Source: Sternotherus odoratus (lineage: Eukaryota; Chordata; Testudines; Kinosternidae). Taken from it: 64,000 nucleotides of DNA. A program made the translations under genes and the position numbers. Of the stretch, positions 48,001-59,626 are shown piece after piece; position 1 is the first letter of the stretch, and every line of letters begins with the position of its first letter. Below the pieces are notes generated by a model. The model did no database searches and was not told where the DNA came from. It saw only the letters and a program-made list of their open reading frames with translations. Location of the stretch: the NCBI GenBank assembly GCA_032164245.1, contig JAVMKO010000009.1:81820712-81884711 (forward strand), read 5' to 3'.

Positions 48001-49140
48001 GGGGAGCGATCCTATTGACTCTGGCCACTGGGCCACGCTACCCCGAGAGCGGGGAGCGATCCTATTGACTCTGGCCACTGGGCCACGCTACCCCGAGAGC
48101 GGGGAGCGATCCTATTGACTCTGGCCACTGGGCCACGCTACCCCGAGAGCGGGGAGCGATCCTATTGACTCTGGCCACTGGGCCACGCTACCCCGAGAGC
48201 GGGGAGCGATCCTATTGACTCTGGCCACTGGGCCACGCTACCCCGAGAGCGGGGAGCGATCCTATTGACTCTGGCCACTGGGCCACGCTACCCCGAGAGC
48301 GGGGAGCGATCCTATTGACTCTGGCCACTGGGCCACGCTACCCCGAGAGCGGGGAGCGATCCTATTGACTCTGGCCACTGGGCCACGCTACCCCGAGAGC
48401 GGGGAGCGATCCTATTGACTCTGGCCACTGGGCCACGCTACCCCGAGAGCGGGGAGCGATCCTATTGACTCTGGCCACTGGGCCACGCTACCCCGAGAGC
48501 GGGGAGCGATCCTATTGACTCTGGCCACTGGGCCACGCTACCCCGAGAGCGGGGAGCGATCCTATTGACTCTGGCCACTGGGCCACGCTACCCCGAGAGC
48601 GGGGAGCGATCCTATTGACTCTGGCCACTGGGCCACGCTACCCCGAGAGCGGGGAGCGATCCTATTGACTCTGGCCACTGGGCCACGCTACCCCGAGAGC
48701 GGGGAGCGATCCTATTGACTCTGGCCACTGGGCCACGCTACCCCGAGAGCGGGGAGCGATCCTATTGACTCTGGCCACTGGGCCACGCTACCCCGAGAGC
48801 GGGGAGCGATCCTATTGACTCCGGCCATTGGGCCACGCTACCCCGAGAGCGGGGAGCGATCCTATTGACTCCGGCCATTGGGCCACGCTACCCCGAGAGC
48901 GGGGAGCGATCCTATTGACTCCGGCCATTGGGCCATGCTACCCCGAGAGCGGGGAGCGATCCTATTGACTCCGGCCATTGGGCCATGCAACCCCGAGAGC
49001 GGGGAGCGATCCTATTGACTCCGGCCATTGGGCCATGCAACCCCCTTTCCCTTGAGAGGGGGGGGTCAAAGACAGGTGGAGGTCCGCTGCCACGCCTAGC
49101 CCCAGCCTTCAGGGGGCGCTGCGGAAGCGGACCCGCCACA
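45011..49140 (+). mobile_element. Apparent solo LTR expanded by an internal minisatellite
   Basis: Begins TGTGACGGGG and ends CCCGCCACA, i.e. TG...CA with inverted termini, flanked by an exact 5-bp duplication GACAC (45006-45010 and 49141-49145). A TATA-like CATAAAAG lies at 45124-45131, so the LTR reads on the plus strand, antisense to ADGRG4. Without the array it would be about 580 bp, a normal LTR length. No retroviral or Ty3-like coding sequence is attached. It sits in the last ADGRG4 intron. Confidence 0.8.
45481..49043 (+). repeat. 50-bp minisatellite, 71 full units plus a partial unit
   Basis: Each unit starts GGCCACGCTACCCCGAGAGC. Unit starts run from 45481 to 49031 with a constant 50-bp period and no insertion or deletion. 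Most units are identical. The first is diverged; unit 7 (45781) has CATG for CACG; the last five junctions read CCGGCCATTG instead of CTGGCCACTG, and the last units carry CATGCTA or CATGCAA. Each unit has four CpGs and a small hairpin CCCCG-AGAG-CGGGG. Confidence 0.97.
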
Positions 49141-49270
49141 GACACACACATTAATATTTATATGGCAGTGCATGGATTGCTCTTTCTTGAGCTGTAAAAT
49201 CAGAAGAACGACTGTAGTAAAACAAGGGGTTCCACACACTATTAATTTTATGCCACATTTTTTAACAGCT

Positions 49271-49948
49271 TGTGATGGGGTGGACTGGGCCCAAAGGCCC
49301 CCTGCTGGAGGCCTCTGGGTCTCATCTCTTCTGCTCCTCTCAGGGATGGATGTGAAGTCCTCCAGGCCGCTTAGAGTGGTGGCAGGATCAGCCAATTAGA
49401 GGGGCTGCAGGAGTGGCCAGTCAGGGGCCAGAAGGGCCATATAAAAAGGAGCAGCAGAGACAAAATCACTCAGTTACTGCCTGGAGCTGAAAGAGAGAGG
49501 ACTGGGTTCCTGGAAGGCTGAAAGAGCGGTAGGACCACAGACAGCTTAGTCTGGGCAGGGTCCAGGGGAACTAAGAAGGAGCTCCTGGCTGGCTGCTGGG
49601 ATGGAACACAGCAAGAGCTGCAGGAAAACAGTGGCCCCAGGGAAGAAGCACTGGGGGTGGGGGTACAGCCCCATAGTAGGGGCAAGAGAGGGTAAACCCC
49701 TGAAGCGGTTTGTACTGTTCCATTTACAGACAATGTGTGTGACTTCTTTGCAAGGCTGAAACACTGAAGACCTGCCAAAGAAACTATTGACCAAGGGGAG
49801 AACTTGTGACAGGTGAGTACCACCCCATTAGCACAAGCTGAGAAACTGCAAGTGCACACACTTGAGAAGGAGGGTGCTTGTGTAAAGGGGTCAGCACCCA
49901 ATGGGGGGGGTCAGCACCCAATGGGGGGGGGGTCAGCACCCCATTAAA
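49271..49948 (+). mobile_element. Second probable solo LTR
   Basis: Begins TGTGATGGGGTGG and ends near CACCCCATTAAA. Flanks CAGCT (49266-49270) and CAGCC (49949-49953) differ by one base. TATAAAAA lies at 49440-49447. The 3' end carries three short tandem copies of a GGGGTCAGCACCCAATGGG-like unit (about 49886-49948). It lies 130 bp from the first LTR. The exact 3' end is uncertain. Confidence 0.6.
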
Positions 49949-50614
49949 CAGCCTCTAAAATTATGCCCAAGATTTTTTTGTATGCTCAGAATTTCAGATT
50001 TGTATAAGCAAGCTGCATTTGCTGTAATGATGGGAATTCTGTATAAAAATACCATCTGGACATGCAATAAACCAGTACAGCTGCAGGATTAGAGGTCAGG
50101 CTGAAGCTGTTCTGAAAATCTGTCCTGTATTTATATGCTGTTGCCCCCTCACCACATTAGCTATTTAATCTATTAATCAAGGTCCAATTGATGAAGAATT
50201 CATGAGGGACTGTTAAGACCTAACGCTTCCCCACTATAGTGGGGGAATTGTGGAAAACCTGTACATTGTGACACCCACCTTTCTCCTGTAGAATGGATGT
50301 GACATCAGTGGCAGGCCTGGAAAGGGGTGTCTTTGTAAAACTTTTTGAGAACCTTCAATGGCAAGTGTCACAGAAGCGCAGTATGTAAAGACAGCAACAC
50401 TATGCACTTCCATATTCAAGTCAATTCAGATATTTTAGGGGAAAAGTTATTAGATAAAAATATACTGCAATTGATCCTTCACTGTTGTTTCCTCAATCTT
50501 AAATGACAGAATAGGAGCAGTACTTCTATGACTCAAAAGCATTTCCATTTTAATTCTTAAGCACTTAATCGCTTAAAAATGAGTCAAGCAAAACAATAAA
50601 CCTAAGTGTCTTAC

Positions 50615-50713
50615 CAGAATTATTGAGCCGAAGCCTCCCCCAGCAAAAGTGCACTAGGCACTGCTTCCTCACGGTCTCTTTCATTAGGCAATGATAGACC
50701 AAGATAAAGAGCC
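50615..50713 (-). CDS. ADGRG4: ADGRG4 exon: end of TM7 and helix 8
   Basis: Acceptor CCTTTAG|GGCTCT and donor TTCTG|GTAAGA. It encodes GLFILVYHCLMKETVRKQC and FCWGRLRLNNS. Too short for a long-frame search, but both junctions are in phase and match the human sequence. Confidence 0.92.
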
Positions 50714-50844
50714 CTAAAGGAAGACAAAAATCAGTATTTTTCATATTGATTTCCCAGCCTGCCTTGTTTCTGAAGCTTTCATGCTCTCATCAGCCACAAA
50801 CATATCATATTTACAGCACTGAGTTTGGCTGATGGGTCTTACCT

Positions 50845-51135
50845 ACATGTTCAAGTTCTAACTGATCTCTATATTTGGAGTCAGGAAGGAAATTCTCCCA
50901 AGTCAGACTGGCAAAGACCCTCTGCAGCATGGGGCACTTGCTATTTTGAACAAGAGTAAATGGTTGACTGTCTAACTTGGAAGTCTTTAAATCAAGTTTT
51001 GAGGACTTAGTAACTCAGCCAGTGGTTATGGGCCTATTACAGAAGTGGATGTGTGAGGTTCTCTGGACTGCAATGTGCAGGAGATCAGACTACATAATCA
51101 TGATGGTCCCCTCTGGCCTTAAAGTCTGAGTCTTT
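50845..51135 (+). mobile_element. CR1 LINE 3' UTR fragment
   Basis: Shares blocks with 35140-35612, such as CTCTGCAGCATGGGGCAC, and ends in ATAATCATGATGGTCCCCTC. Confidence 0.8.
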
Positions 51136-51597
51136 GAGAGAGGCAGATCCACGGCCTATATTATATTGGCACAGAACTCTACTGAGGGCTATTCTTCTCT
51201 TAATGCACATGGGTTAATAGATGACTAAAAGAGTCCTCTGCTGATTTGATATTAGGGCAGGCATTCTTGGCAATCTGCTAGTTATTGCAAAATCCAAGCA
51301 TGCATTTCTATGCCCAGATGAAATGGACTGTCTCTGTGTTCCTGAAAAGGGCATAGATTGGGACCTGTATTTCAAAGGCATTACTGCAAGTCTTTACAGA
51401 CGAGTATTGAATTGTGACAGTGATATATAAAGTTCAGGATATCCCCTCACTTACTCAAAAGGATTTTTATTATTAAACAAAAGTACTTAACAACCCCAAT
51501 TTGGGTAGTAAAATGACATTCTGAATGTTTATATATCAACACCCATAAACTGATAGAAACACACCCTATTGCTATCAGCATCTCATACAGAAGTTAC

Positions 51598-51887
51598 CTT
51601 GCAGTGTGTTACAAATGGTGAAGACATACAAGAAAAAAATCCTTGCTGATCCCCAGGCAAAAAAGGCAAAGCCCCAGGTTAAGCCGAGTAAGAATGTCAG
51701 GCTGACCGTGCTCCGCAGATCATGGAGAAAGCTCTGCTTCCAGTTCTTGGATTTTATTTGCTGCTTTGATTTCATGATATTAATTTGAATAAGAACACTG
51801 ATGAACATCACTAGGTTAATCAGAAATATTAAGCAGAAATAGGCCACAACGGTGGTGTAGAAGACATCATCATCTTGAATCCAACAA
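51598..51887 (-). CDS. ADGRG4: ADGRG4 exon: ECL2, TM5, TM6 and most of TM7
   Basis: Acceptor CCTGTAG|TTGTTGG and donor TGCAAG|GTAACT. It encodes CWIQDDDVFYTTVVAYFCLI, the ICL3 basic segment, SLTFLLGLTWGFAFFAWG and FTICNTLQ, hallmark adhesion-GPCR TM6/TM7 sequences. Confidence 0.95.
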
Positions 51888-52163
51888 CTACAGGAAAGGG
51901 AAAGAACATAGAAAGTTGAAAATAACTAATTAGGGAACTATTATGTTATCAGTACAGCACATGGATGGGCATTGGTTAGAATTTCCTCAGATGATGAGTC
52001 AGTAGCAGGTTCCTGCTTCCCCCTTGCTCCAGTGTGGTAGTAATAGTGCCTCTGATATATAATTCCTTTCCTGTTCTGCTCATGAGATGCCATAGCTATG
52101 TGCTGCCCCCTGGCAGGTCAGATTGTGCATTTAAAAATCTATTACTGGAATAGTACCATCTAA

Positions 52164-52455
52164 GGGCTGGTCTTCACTGGATCGGTGGGTAGCGATCGAT
52201 CTTTTGGTGATCGATTTCTCGCGTCTTGTGAAGACACAAGAAATTGATCACCCGTGGCTCCCCCGTTGACTCCGGAGCTCCAGCTTGCCGGGAGGCGCAA
52301 GCTGGAGTCGATGGGGGAGTACACTGCCGCCGCCATGAGGACGGCAGGTAAGTCGGCAGCAGATACACAAACTTCAGCTACATGATTCACGTAGCTGAAG
52401 TTGCGTATCTGCCGTCGATTTCCTCCCCCTCCCCCCCGGTAGTGAGGACCAGCCC
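52164..52455. mobile_element. Harbinger-type MITE
   Basis: Ends GGGCTGGTCTTCACTGG and TAGTGAGGACCAGCCC are inverted repeats. The interior has an inner inverted pair (ACTTCAGCTACATGATTCACGTAGCTGAAGT near 52371). The target duplication is unclear. Confidence 0.7.
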
Positions 52456-52504
52456 CTAGATAGAGAATGGCAAAAAGCAAGGGGGAGTATTCCTGATGTA
52501 AACA

Positions 52505-53570
52505 TTATTTCAGAAGAAAGGCTAAAGGAGTAGCTTATTCTCACTGGAAAAAAAGAAAGGGTGATGTGATCTAACTGACGAATTCAAAACTATGAGAGGT
52601 TTGATGATGACAAAGGAGAAACAGGAATGAGAAGTTCAAAAACCTGGGGAATTAACATAAGCATGTGGAATACTGGATCAAATTATTTTTATAGAGACTC
52701 CCTAGAAAACATGGAATAGGTTTGATGACTTGATTTACTCCATTGGTTCTCAAACTGGGGGTTGCGACTCCCCTGAGGGTCGCGGGGCGATTCCAGGGGG
52801 GTCACAAGCTGCTGATGCGTTTGGCAGCATTTCCGCGGCAGCTTCAATCGCAGGAGACACAGAGAGGAGCGCTGTGTGTTTGCCAAAATGCTGCCGAAAG
52901 CAGAAGTGTTCAATTCTGCGGCATTTCCACGGACATACCCCCGGACCGCAACAGGACATGTCAAAGCAAACGGGTTGCCGTCCACACAAGTTTGAGAACC
53001 GCTGATTTACTCCAATCAGCCTTCCAAGGGGACAAGTGGGGGCAAAAAACCTAATTGGCTTCAAGACTGATCTTGATACGTTTATGGAGGGGATGGTATG
53101 ATGAAATGCCTACATGGCATTGCAGGCAATCTGCAACTCCTAGTAGCAAAGATTCCCAATCACAGGTGATGGGACACTAGACAGGGAGGACTCTGAGTTA
53201 CTACAGAGAATTCTTTCCCCAGTATCTGACTGTTGGTTCGTGCCAACATAAAATCCAACTGAGCGCCATATTTTGGGTGGTGAAGGAATTTTTCTCCGGG
53301 TTAGATTGGCAGAAATCATGGGGTTATTTTGCCTTCTTCTGCAGCATGGGGCAAGGGTCATTTACAAGTTTCAACTAGTGTAAATGTTGCATTCTCTGTA
53401 AGTTGAAGTCTTTTAATCATGATTTGAGGACTTTGGTAATCCAGCCAAAAGTTGTCCTCTATTACAGGAATGGCTGGGTGAGGTTTTGTGGCCTCAGCCT
53501 GCAATGCGCAGGAGGTCAGATTACATGATCATGATGGTCTTTTCTGGCATTAAGAGTCTATGAGATTATG
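52505..53570 (+). mobile_element. CR1 LINE 3' end, split by a hAT MITE
   Basis: The left part (to 52740) and the right part (from 53005) are continuous CR1 3' sequence once the insertion is disregarded. The right part includes TTCAAGACTGATCTTGATACG and ends GATCATGATGGTCTTTTCTGG. It carries no intact frame. Confidence 0.8.
52741..53004. mobile_element. hAT-type MITE inserted in CR1
   Basis: Ends CATTGGTTCTCAAAC and GTTTGAGAACCGCTG are inverted repeats. The exact 8-bp duplication ATTTACTC is at 52733-52740 and 53005-53012. 264 bp, non-coding. Confidence 0.88.
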
Positions 53571-53718
53571 TTAATGTATTCCAGAAGCAAAGAGATTTTC
53601 AAAAAGGAAAGGGAGGCATTGACACTCAAAGTGGCAAAGTAAAGAGAAGGAGATTAGCATGAACTAGAAGAAAGAACAGGAGACAAGATGTTGGGCCCAT
53701 TCCTTCAAATATACTTAC

Positions 53719-53815
53719 AAAAAAGTTAACGAGCTTTGGTTTTTAGAAAATGATCCATTGCCATAAAAATCTGTATTGATAATGAGGAGAGTAGCAACTA
53801 CCACAGCTGGTATTC
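53719..53815 (-). CDS. ADGRG4: ADGRG4 exon: TM4 to ECL2
   Basis: Acceptor CTATTAG|GAATAC and donor TTTTTT|GTAAGT. It encodes IPAVVVATLLIINTDFYGNG and SFSKNQSSLTF. The ECL2 part is diverged from mammals, but the frame joins on both sides. Confidence 0.88.
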
Positions 53816-54643
53816 CTAATAGCATGGGAGATAAGAGAAAGCGATTTTAAACAAAAAAGGAAATCTGGAAATGGGAGACATACAATCGCCTAATCTCTTC
53901 TGGGTGTGACAGTCCATGATTAATTACAGCAGTGATCTGAATGTAGGTCAAGGTCTCCTCTCAATAATTCCCCTGAAGTCTCCGCTGAAATCATGTGCAG
54001 CAGAGCAGGGTTGTCTCTTTATTTATGTAAACTGTAGATGAGCAGGCATAAAATATCGTTGCTAAGTTTTTGTGAGTTCTCAAACCTCTGCAGAAGGGAT
54101 CCACTCTGCTTAAATAATAGCTCAACCCCTCCCCCCCCCCCAATAATTAGAAAAATCTTAGGATGGCAAAAGACAACTTGGTAGTAGCACCCTGTGTAAC
54201 AGTTTAGTGAGGTTGACATTTTTCAACTAGTACTTGTTCACAAATCTTCAGTGCCACTCCTTTCCTGTTTGCCATGTTCCTTTCAGATCCTCTTTTTGTT
54301 GTTTGCCAGAATGATTGTTCCAGACATCACCACTGCTAAGAGCTGGGCCTAAATGAAGTTCTTGTAAGGATAATAATCAGCACAGTTGTGTGCGAACTCT
54401 GACAGATGATGTACATGTGGTATTTAAAAATAGTCACTGAGTTTAGCAACTATTCAGGCACCTCAATAGAACTACAATCATTGTGTCAAATTCTCTACCT
54501 TTTTAATGCAAACCTGCTTGTTAGCCCCTGTCTGGGCTAAGGAGTCTTTCCTGCAGTGGTGCAGTGCATTTTCACATGAGGGAAGTCTACAATAGAGCAG
54601 TATACCAAACACAGATATCAAGAGACACAAGCTGCTTACTTAC

Positions 54644-54912
54644 CCCATCCAACAATGCAGAATTTCAGTATATAGTTTGGAATGTATATACTGAAGACTT
54701 TGATGAGAGCAAAGTACATGTGTACAGATTCCAGGCCCATCCATGTGAAGGCTACAAGCAGAAAATAATGAAGGACCACAGCCACTGTGATACACAGACC
54801 ATGGTTGTTAAATGATGACAGCCAGGAATTGATCAGGAATACCAGGTTAAGCATCAGCAGTGCGGTGCAGAGATTTATTAGGATTTTTGAAGGATAATCT
54901 CTGCGAAGCTTG
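54644..54912 (-). CDS. ADGRG4: ADGRG4 exon: TM2, TM3 and start of TM4
   Basis: Acceptor TTATTTTAG|CAAGCT and donor GGATGGG|GTAAGT. It encodes [15 protein letters not shown]..., [26 protein letters not shown] and [12 protein letters not shown], near-identical to mammalian ADGRG4. Confidence 0.95.
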
Positions 54913-55299
54913 CTAAAATAAAAGCGAAAAGAAATGAGTGTTTCTAATATTGTCATTGTGCAGTTGCACTTGCTGCCAATTAATGAAAGTACCCCATTTT
55001 GTTCTCTAGCAGGAAGTAATAAAAATGTGTATTCAATAGCCTAAGTGACTTATAACTAAGCTTCATAAAAACTTGTTTTTAATTAAAAACACTACCCTAA
55101 TATCCAACATCAGGGCATATCCTAGACACTAATGTCTTTTAAAAACACACAGAATTCAATTCCCTGCTGTTTCCATGCTGCAAAGGCTGGGAGTATGTTA
55201 TCCATGTTCAGGGGAGCATTCTAGAATTGGCATGAGTGGAAAAGACAAAGAACATTATCTTACAGCCATAGCCCATGTTTTACTTAATACAATATTTGT

Positions 55300-55541
55300 A
55301 TTACGATAGCACCCAAAGACCCCTCCCTCCTTAGACTCACATTGCGCTGGGCAATATAGAAACACAGAGTAAGAGACACACCTTGCCTCAAAGAATTTAC
55401 AATCTAAACACAAGACAAAGGCTTGGAGAAGGAATGTATAAATATCTCTATTCTACACATGAGGAACTAAGCCACAGAGATTTAGTGACTTGCCCTGAGT
55501 TCCCTATTGTGTCCAGATCTACTGAGTCCCATTCCAGTGTC
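55300..55541 (+). mobile_element. MIR-like SINE
   Basis: Contains GGGCAATATAGAAACACAGAG, CAAAGAATTTACAATCTAAAC and CCACAGAGATTTAGTGACTTGCCC, the MIR-core type repeat common in sauropsids. Confidence 0.65.
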
Positions 55542-55544
55542 TTA

Positions 55545-55839
55545 GGCCTGGTCTATACTGCTGGAGGGAGGGTCGACCTAAGACGCAACTTCAGTTGCGC
55601 AAATAGCGTAGTTGAAGTCGGCATAACTTAGGTCGACTTACCTGGCTGTCTGCGCGGCGGCGAGTTGACCCCTGCCACTCTCGTCAACTCCACTTCTGCC
55701 TCTTGCAGAGTTGGAGTACAGGAGTCGACGGGGAGCATGTTTGGGGATCAATTTATCACATCTACACTAGATGCAGTAAATTGATCCTCAGTAGATCAAT
55801 TACTACCCCGCTGATCCGATGGGTAATGTAGAGGTACCC
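55545..55839. mobile_element. Harbinger-type MITE with TTA duplication
   Basis: Starts GGCCTGGTCTATACTG and ends GTAGAGGTACCC; TTA flanks both sides (55542-55544, 55840-55842). An internal palindrome reads AACTTCAGTTGCGCAAATAGCG...AGTTGAAGT. It is inserted at the end of the MIR-like SINE. Confidence 0.78.
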
Positions 55840-56939
55840 TTAGACACAACACCATCCTTCCTCTTTGCAAATTTAAAGAGATTTACTTTTTAATCTTTCT
55901 ATGGGGAAAGAAAATTAACCTATTTAGGTGGTTATGAAAAGTTATCACCTCTTACCATCCATCAAATATTAAGTATATCCTGCATTGCATATCACTTTAT
56001 TCCTTATAACTATGAGCAGGTAAGACATATAAGACCAGATTTAAAATGCACACACAAATGCGTGCTCTGTTATTGTGAGTATGCACACCAAAAGAATATT
56101 TGCAAATGCTGAGCAAAGGATAGTTGTTTAGATGCTTGAATGGATATCTCTGTGCACAAAAACACCTAGTTTGCAAGTCGTTATAGCAACTGCATGTGCA
56201 TTTTTCTGGTAATTTGGTCCGTAGTGTCTAGTCCAGAAATATCAACTCACCTTCTGTTTGTTTAGCAGTTTACATATATACAAACAAAAAAATGTACACT
56301 GAGGTGAATAAAACAGCAAAAACACAGTGAAGAGAAAAATCCACACATGGAAAGATATTCCTTAAAACTGAAAGGACTGCAGACAAACCAACTTAACAAG
56401 GGAGATTAAAAAAATAATGGGGAAAAAAAAGAAATGGAAGACTAAAATCTACAATTATGTAAAGAAAGTGAGGAATACTTGTAGCACCTTACAGAAAAAA
56501 TCCATATACAATTATGAGCATCTTTTCAATCTAAGTTAAAACTTGTGGTTTTCCACATGTGGAAAGAGTCCGGAATAACTATTGCTGAAGATCTATTCTG
56601 CACTAGCTTTCTCGTTAGTGACTTTAAATTTACACATTAGCTGTTGCACAGTAACTTCCCTGTGAGCCCCCGTGTAGACAACACTTCTTTCCAAAAGAGC
56701 CCCCTATAGTTCGCCATAACTTTGCTTTATCATCATTCAGTCGATATATTAGTTCATCAAAATACACAAAACATGTAATGAGTAATTCTATTCCACCCCA
56801 CTGAATATCTTTTCAGCATTCTAAGACACAGCAATGGCAACATGATCCACCTTCGTGGCAGACTTGATACACATTTACATTAAGAGCCCTTTATATTGCC
56901 CTTTGAGAATAAGGCCTCATAATAAATGTCAGCCACCTC

Positions 56940-57185
56940 ATGGAGGATAGGTCCATCAATGACTATTAGCCAAGATGGTCAGGGAGGCAACCCCATGCTC
57001 TGGATTTCCTTAGGCCTCTGACTACCAGATGCCATGACTGGATGACAGCGGATGATGGATCACTTGATGATTGCCCAGTTTTGTTAATTCCTTTTGAAGT
57101 GTCTGGCACTGGCCACTGTCGAAAGACAGGATACAGTGCTAGATGGACCACTGTCGGACCCAGCATAGCCATTCTTATGTTCTCA
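56940..57185 (+). mobile_element. CR1 LINE 3' end fragment
   Basis: Contains GGATACAGTGCTAGATGGACC and ends in a CCCAGCATAGCCATTCTTATG terminus characteristic of CR1. Confidence 0.8.
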
Positions 57186-57994
57186 TAATCTGTGCATACT
57201 ATTTTTTCAGGATAACATACGGCCCTATATTATTGAAGACGTTCCCCATTTAAAAATCCATATTGATCAAGGAAAAATATCTTTTGTTCAGATTTGTCAG
57301 TGCCTGTCTCAGGCTGTAGGAGCTTACAGGACTGTAATTTTCAAAAAGAAGTGGATCCTTATCTCACTTTGGTGTAAATGTGAGTGTCCACTCTGAAAAA
57401 TATCTCTAAAAATATCATTGTAGGATTCCGTGTCTCTTCATTCTCAATTTTTTCTAAATACTGGATATGTGTTAAGTTTAAAAATAAAAAGGCGGCTTTT
57501 CTGGATGCAAGCCTGAAATCTCTTCTGGGTTCTGGAAAATGCTATATTTTTTTTCCATGTCATGCACCATGACCAGCAGGCCAAATTAGATCCTTGGTTA
57601 ATCTATGCAACCCTGTTGTCTTCAGATTATGCCATCTGTAAAATCTGAGCAACTCACTGGAATTTAGCAAACAATTCTGTGGATGTTTCACAAAATGAAG
57701 AACCCACTTACTCTCTTTTACCCTGTGTTGGCATTACAGTGCAAACAAGGGTTACAAGTAGGAAAAACTTGTTTGACACTCAAGTAATAAGATATGACTC
57801 TAAATAATAGGCGCCATTTTTACCTGTCACTTTCAAGAGGAGATCTATATTTCAAGGCTATGTTTAATAGGAACAATCTTTTATTTTCTGCCTCTTTTAA
57901 AACTGCATATAAAACTTGGGACCAAACCACTGAATGTACAAGATATTCCAGCCTCTTGTTATGATACCATATCCAGATGCAAGAGCAATGACAG

Positions 57995-58275
57995 CATATT
58001 AGGAACATAAGAGTTGCCAAACTGCTTCAAACCAGTGGTTGAATACAGCCCATATCTCCAAAAGTGGCCAGTACCAGATGTTCCAGAGCAAGGTGAAAGA
58101 AACACCGCAGAAGGCAGTTTTGGAATAACATGTTCATAGGGGAAATTGCTTCCCAATCTCCACTGGTTGCAGATTGTCTTATGCCATGAATCATGAAGTT
58201 TTATATCATCACTATTCCTCTGTATTATATTCAAATTATCCTTTCATCATCTCCTTGTGTCTGATCTAGCATCAA
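57995..58275 (-). mobile_element. CR1 LINE 3' end fragment
   Basis: Begins with the inverted CR1 terminus (AGGAACATAAGAGTTGCC), followed by ...AAACCAGTGGTTG... and AAATTGCTTCCCAATCTCC in the order expected for a minus-strand copy. It ends just before the TM1 exon of ADGRG4. Confidence 0.7.
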
Positions 58276-58355
58276 TGTTACTGCAAACTCCTGCAGTGAC
58301 TGGGGGGGAGCTTCTGCATGGCGGGAAAAACAATAAAAGAAAGGAATCAACTTAC

Positions 58356-58477
58356 TGAAGAGTTAGGTGCATCACCAGCACTACCCCCAAGCAAAGGGCA
58401 GAGGCACCACATCCTGCATAGGTTATCAGCGTTAATATGCGATGATTCACACCATCTATCTCTGTTCGGGGTAAATT
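58356..58477 (-). CDS. ADGRG4: ADGRG4 exon: Stachel end and TM1
   Basis: Acceptor GACCTAG|AATTTA and donor CTTCA|GTAAGT. It encodes NLPRTEIDGVNHRILTLITY and AGCGASALCLGVVLVMHLTL; TM1 has the family AGCG motif. It ends with two bases of the histidine codon completed by the next exon. Confidence 0.9.
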
Positions 58478-59626
58478 CTAGGTCAAAATATAGGAATTCT
58501 AGTCATTACTCATAACTGGCCTACATCATGCAGAAAACATACAATTGCTTCTTACATTTTCACATTAGGGAAAAGGAGCAGTTTTTATCCTTTTTTTTCT
58601 TCTAATGTGTTTATTAGTTTTACAAACCCCTCCATTTAGAATGTAATGAAATACCAAGGACAGTGAAAATATCCAGTATTTAATTGCCAAGAAGTTGAGA
58701 ATGATGCTTTTGCATTGCACCTTAGACTTCCAAATAGCTTTTAAAGTAATACAGCAAAAATATGTAATGGGCACTCATTTTGTAGAAGGAACTCTCGTTT
58801 GTTAAAATGGGGGTTGCTGGAAGTGGGGGATGGAGACACATCAGTTGCTTCAAAGTTGGGGAGAATTCACCAAGTCAAAAGTACTTTCAAGAGCCAAGCT
58901 GTGAAAAACACTCAGTAAAATGGGCCTCACTCCCATATATTAGTTCTCAATGATGGTCATGACATGAATCTTGTTGCCTACCATAACCTGCTGCTACATG
59001 CTTTTTATATGTGACTTTTGAACCAAGCAAGAGTAATCTGTTTCTTTTGTACTGAGAACTGTAGCCATCATGCAGTCAAAACAGTTCCTACAGGGCATGT
59101 AACCAGAATGGTTACAATTTGGTTCAGTCTGACTTGTTTTATTTAGAAATAGAAGCTGCATGAAATCTACAACATCCACATTTCCTTCTTGTAGAAGTAG
59201 CATTTTTACCACCAGAGAGGACTCTTGCATCTATATTTGAGGAGAGTAATGATGACCTTTGGGGCCAGTTAGTTTAATCACAGGTGTGCATTTGTGTTGT
59301 ACATACCAAAGGGAAATGGACTATGTGTTTCCCCCATGCAGGTTCTCCTATGTCAGTGTGAGGAAATTCTGCTAGTATCTGTTACCTAGTTTATGCAGAA
59401 TTCCCCAATCACTTTGCTTTTTGTTGCAACCATTTTCAGTCCTTCATTTGTACAGTGTCTGTATTGATGGTAAGGGTTTTGGGGCAGGAAATTTGTTAAA
59501 GTAGTTAACACATTTTGGTGCTATGTAAATAATAGATCATAATGCTGATACTTTTTAGAGTAAGAGAATTTAATTAGTGTTACTTTCAGAGAAACTGCTG
59601 GCAGGTAACTAACATTACCATACAAC

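Noticed and set aside
45481..49043. CRISPR array
   Set aside because: Direct repeats are contiguous with no unique spacers, the context is a vertebrate intron, and no cas genes exist.
49470..49901. 143-codon minus frame
   Set aside because: Antisense to a probable solo LTR; no conserved motifs.
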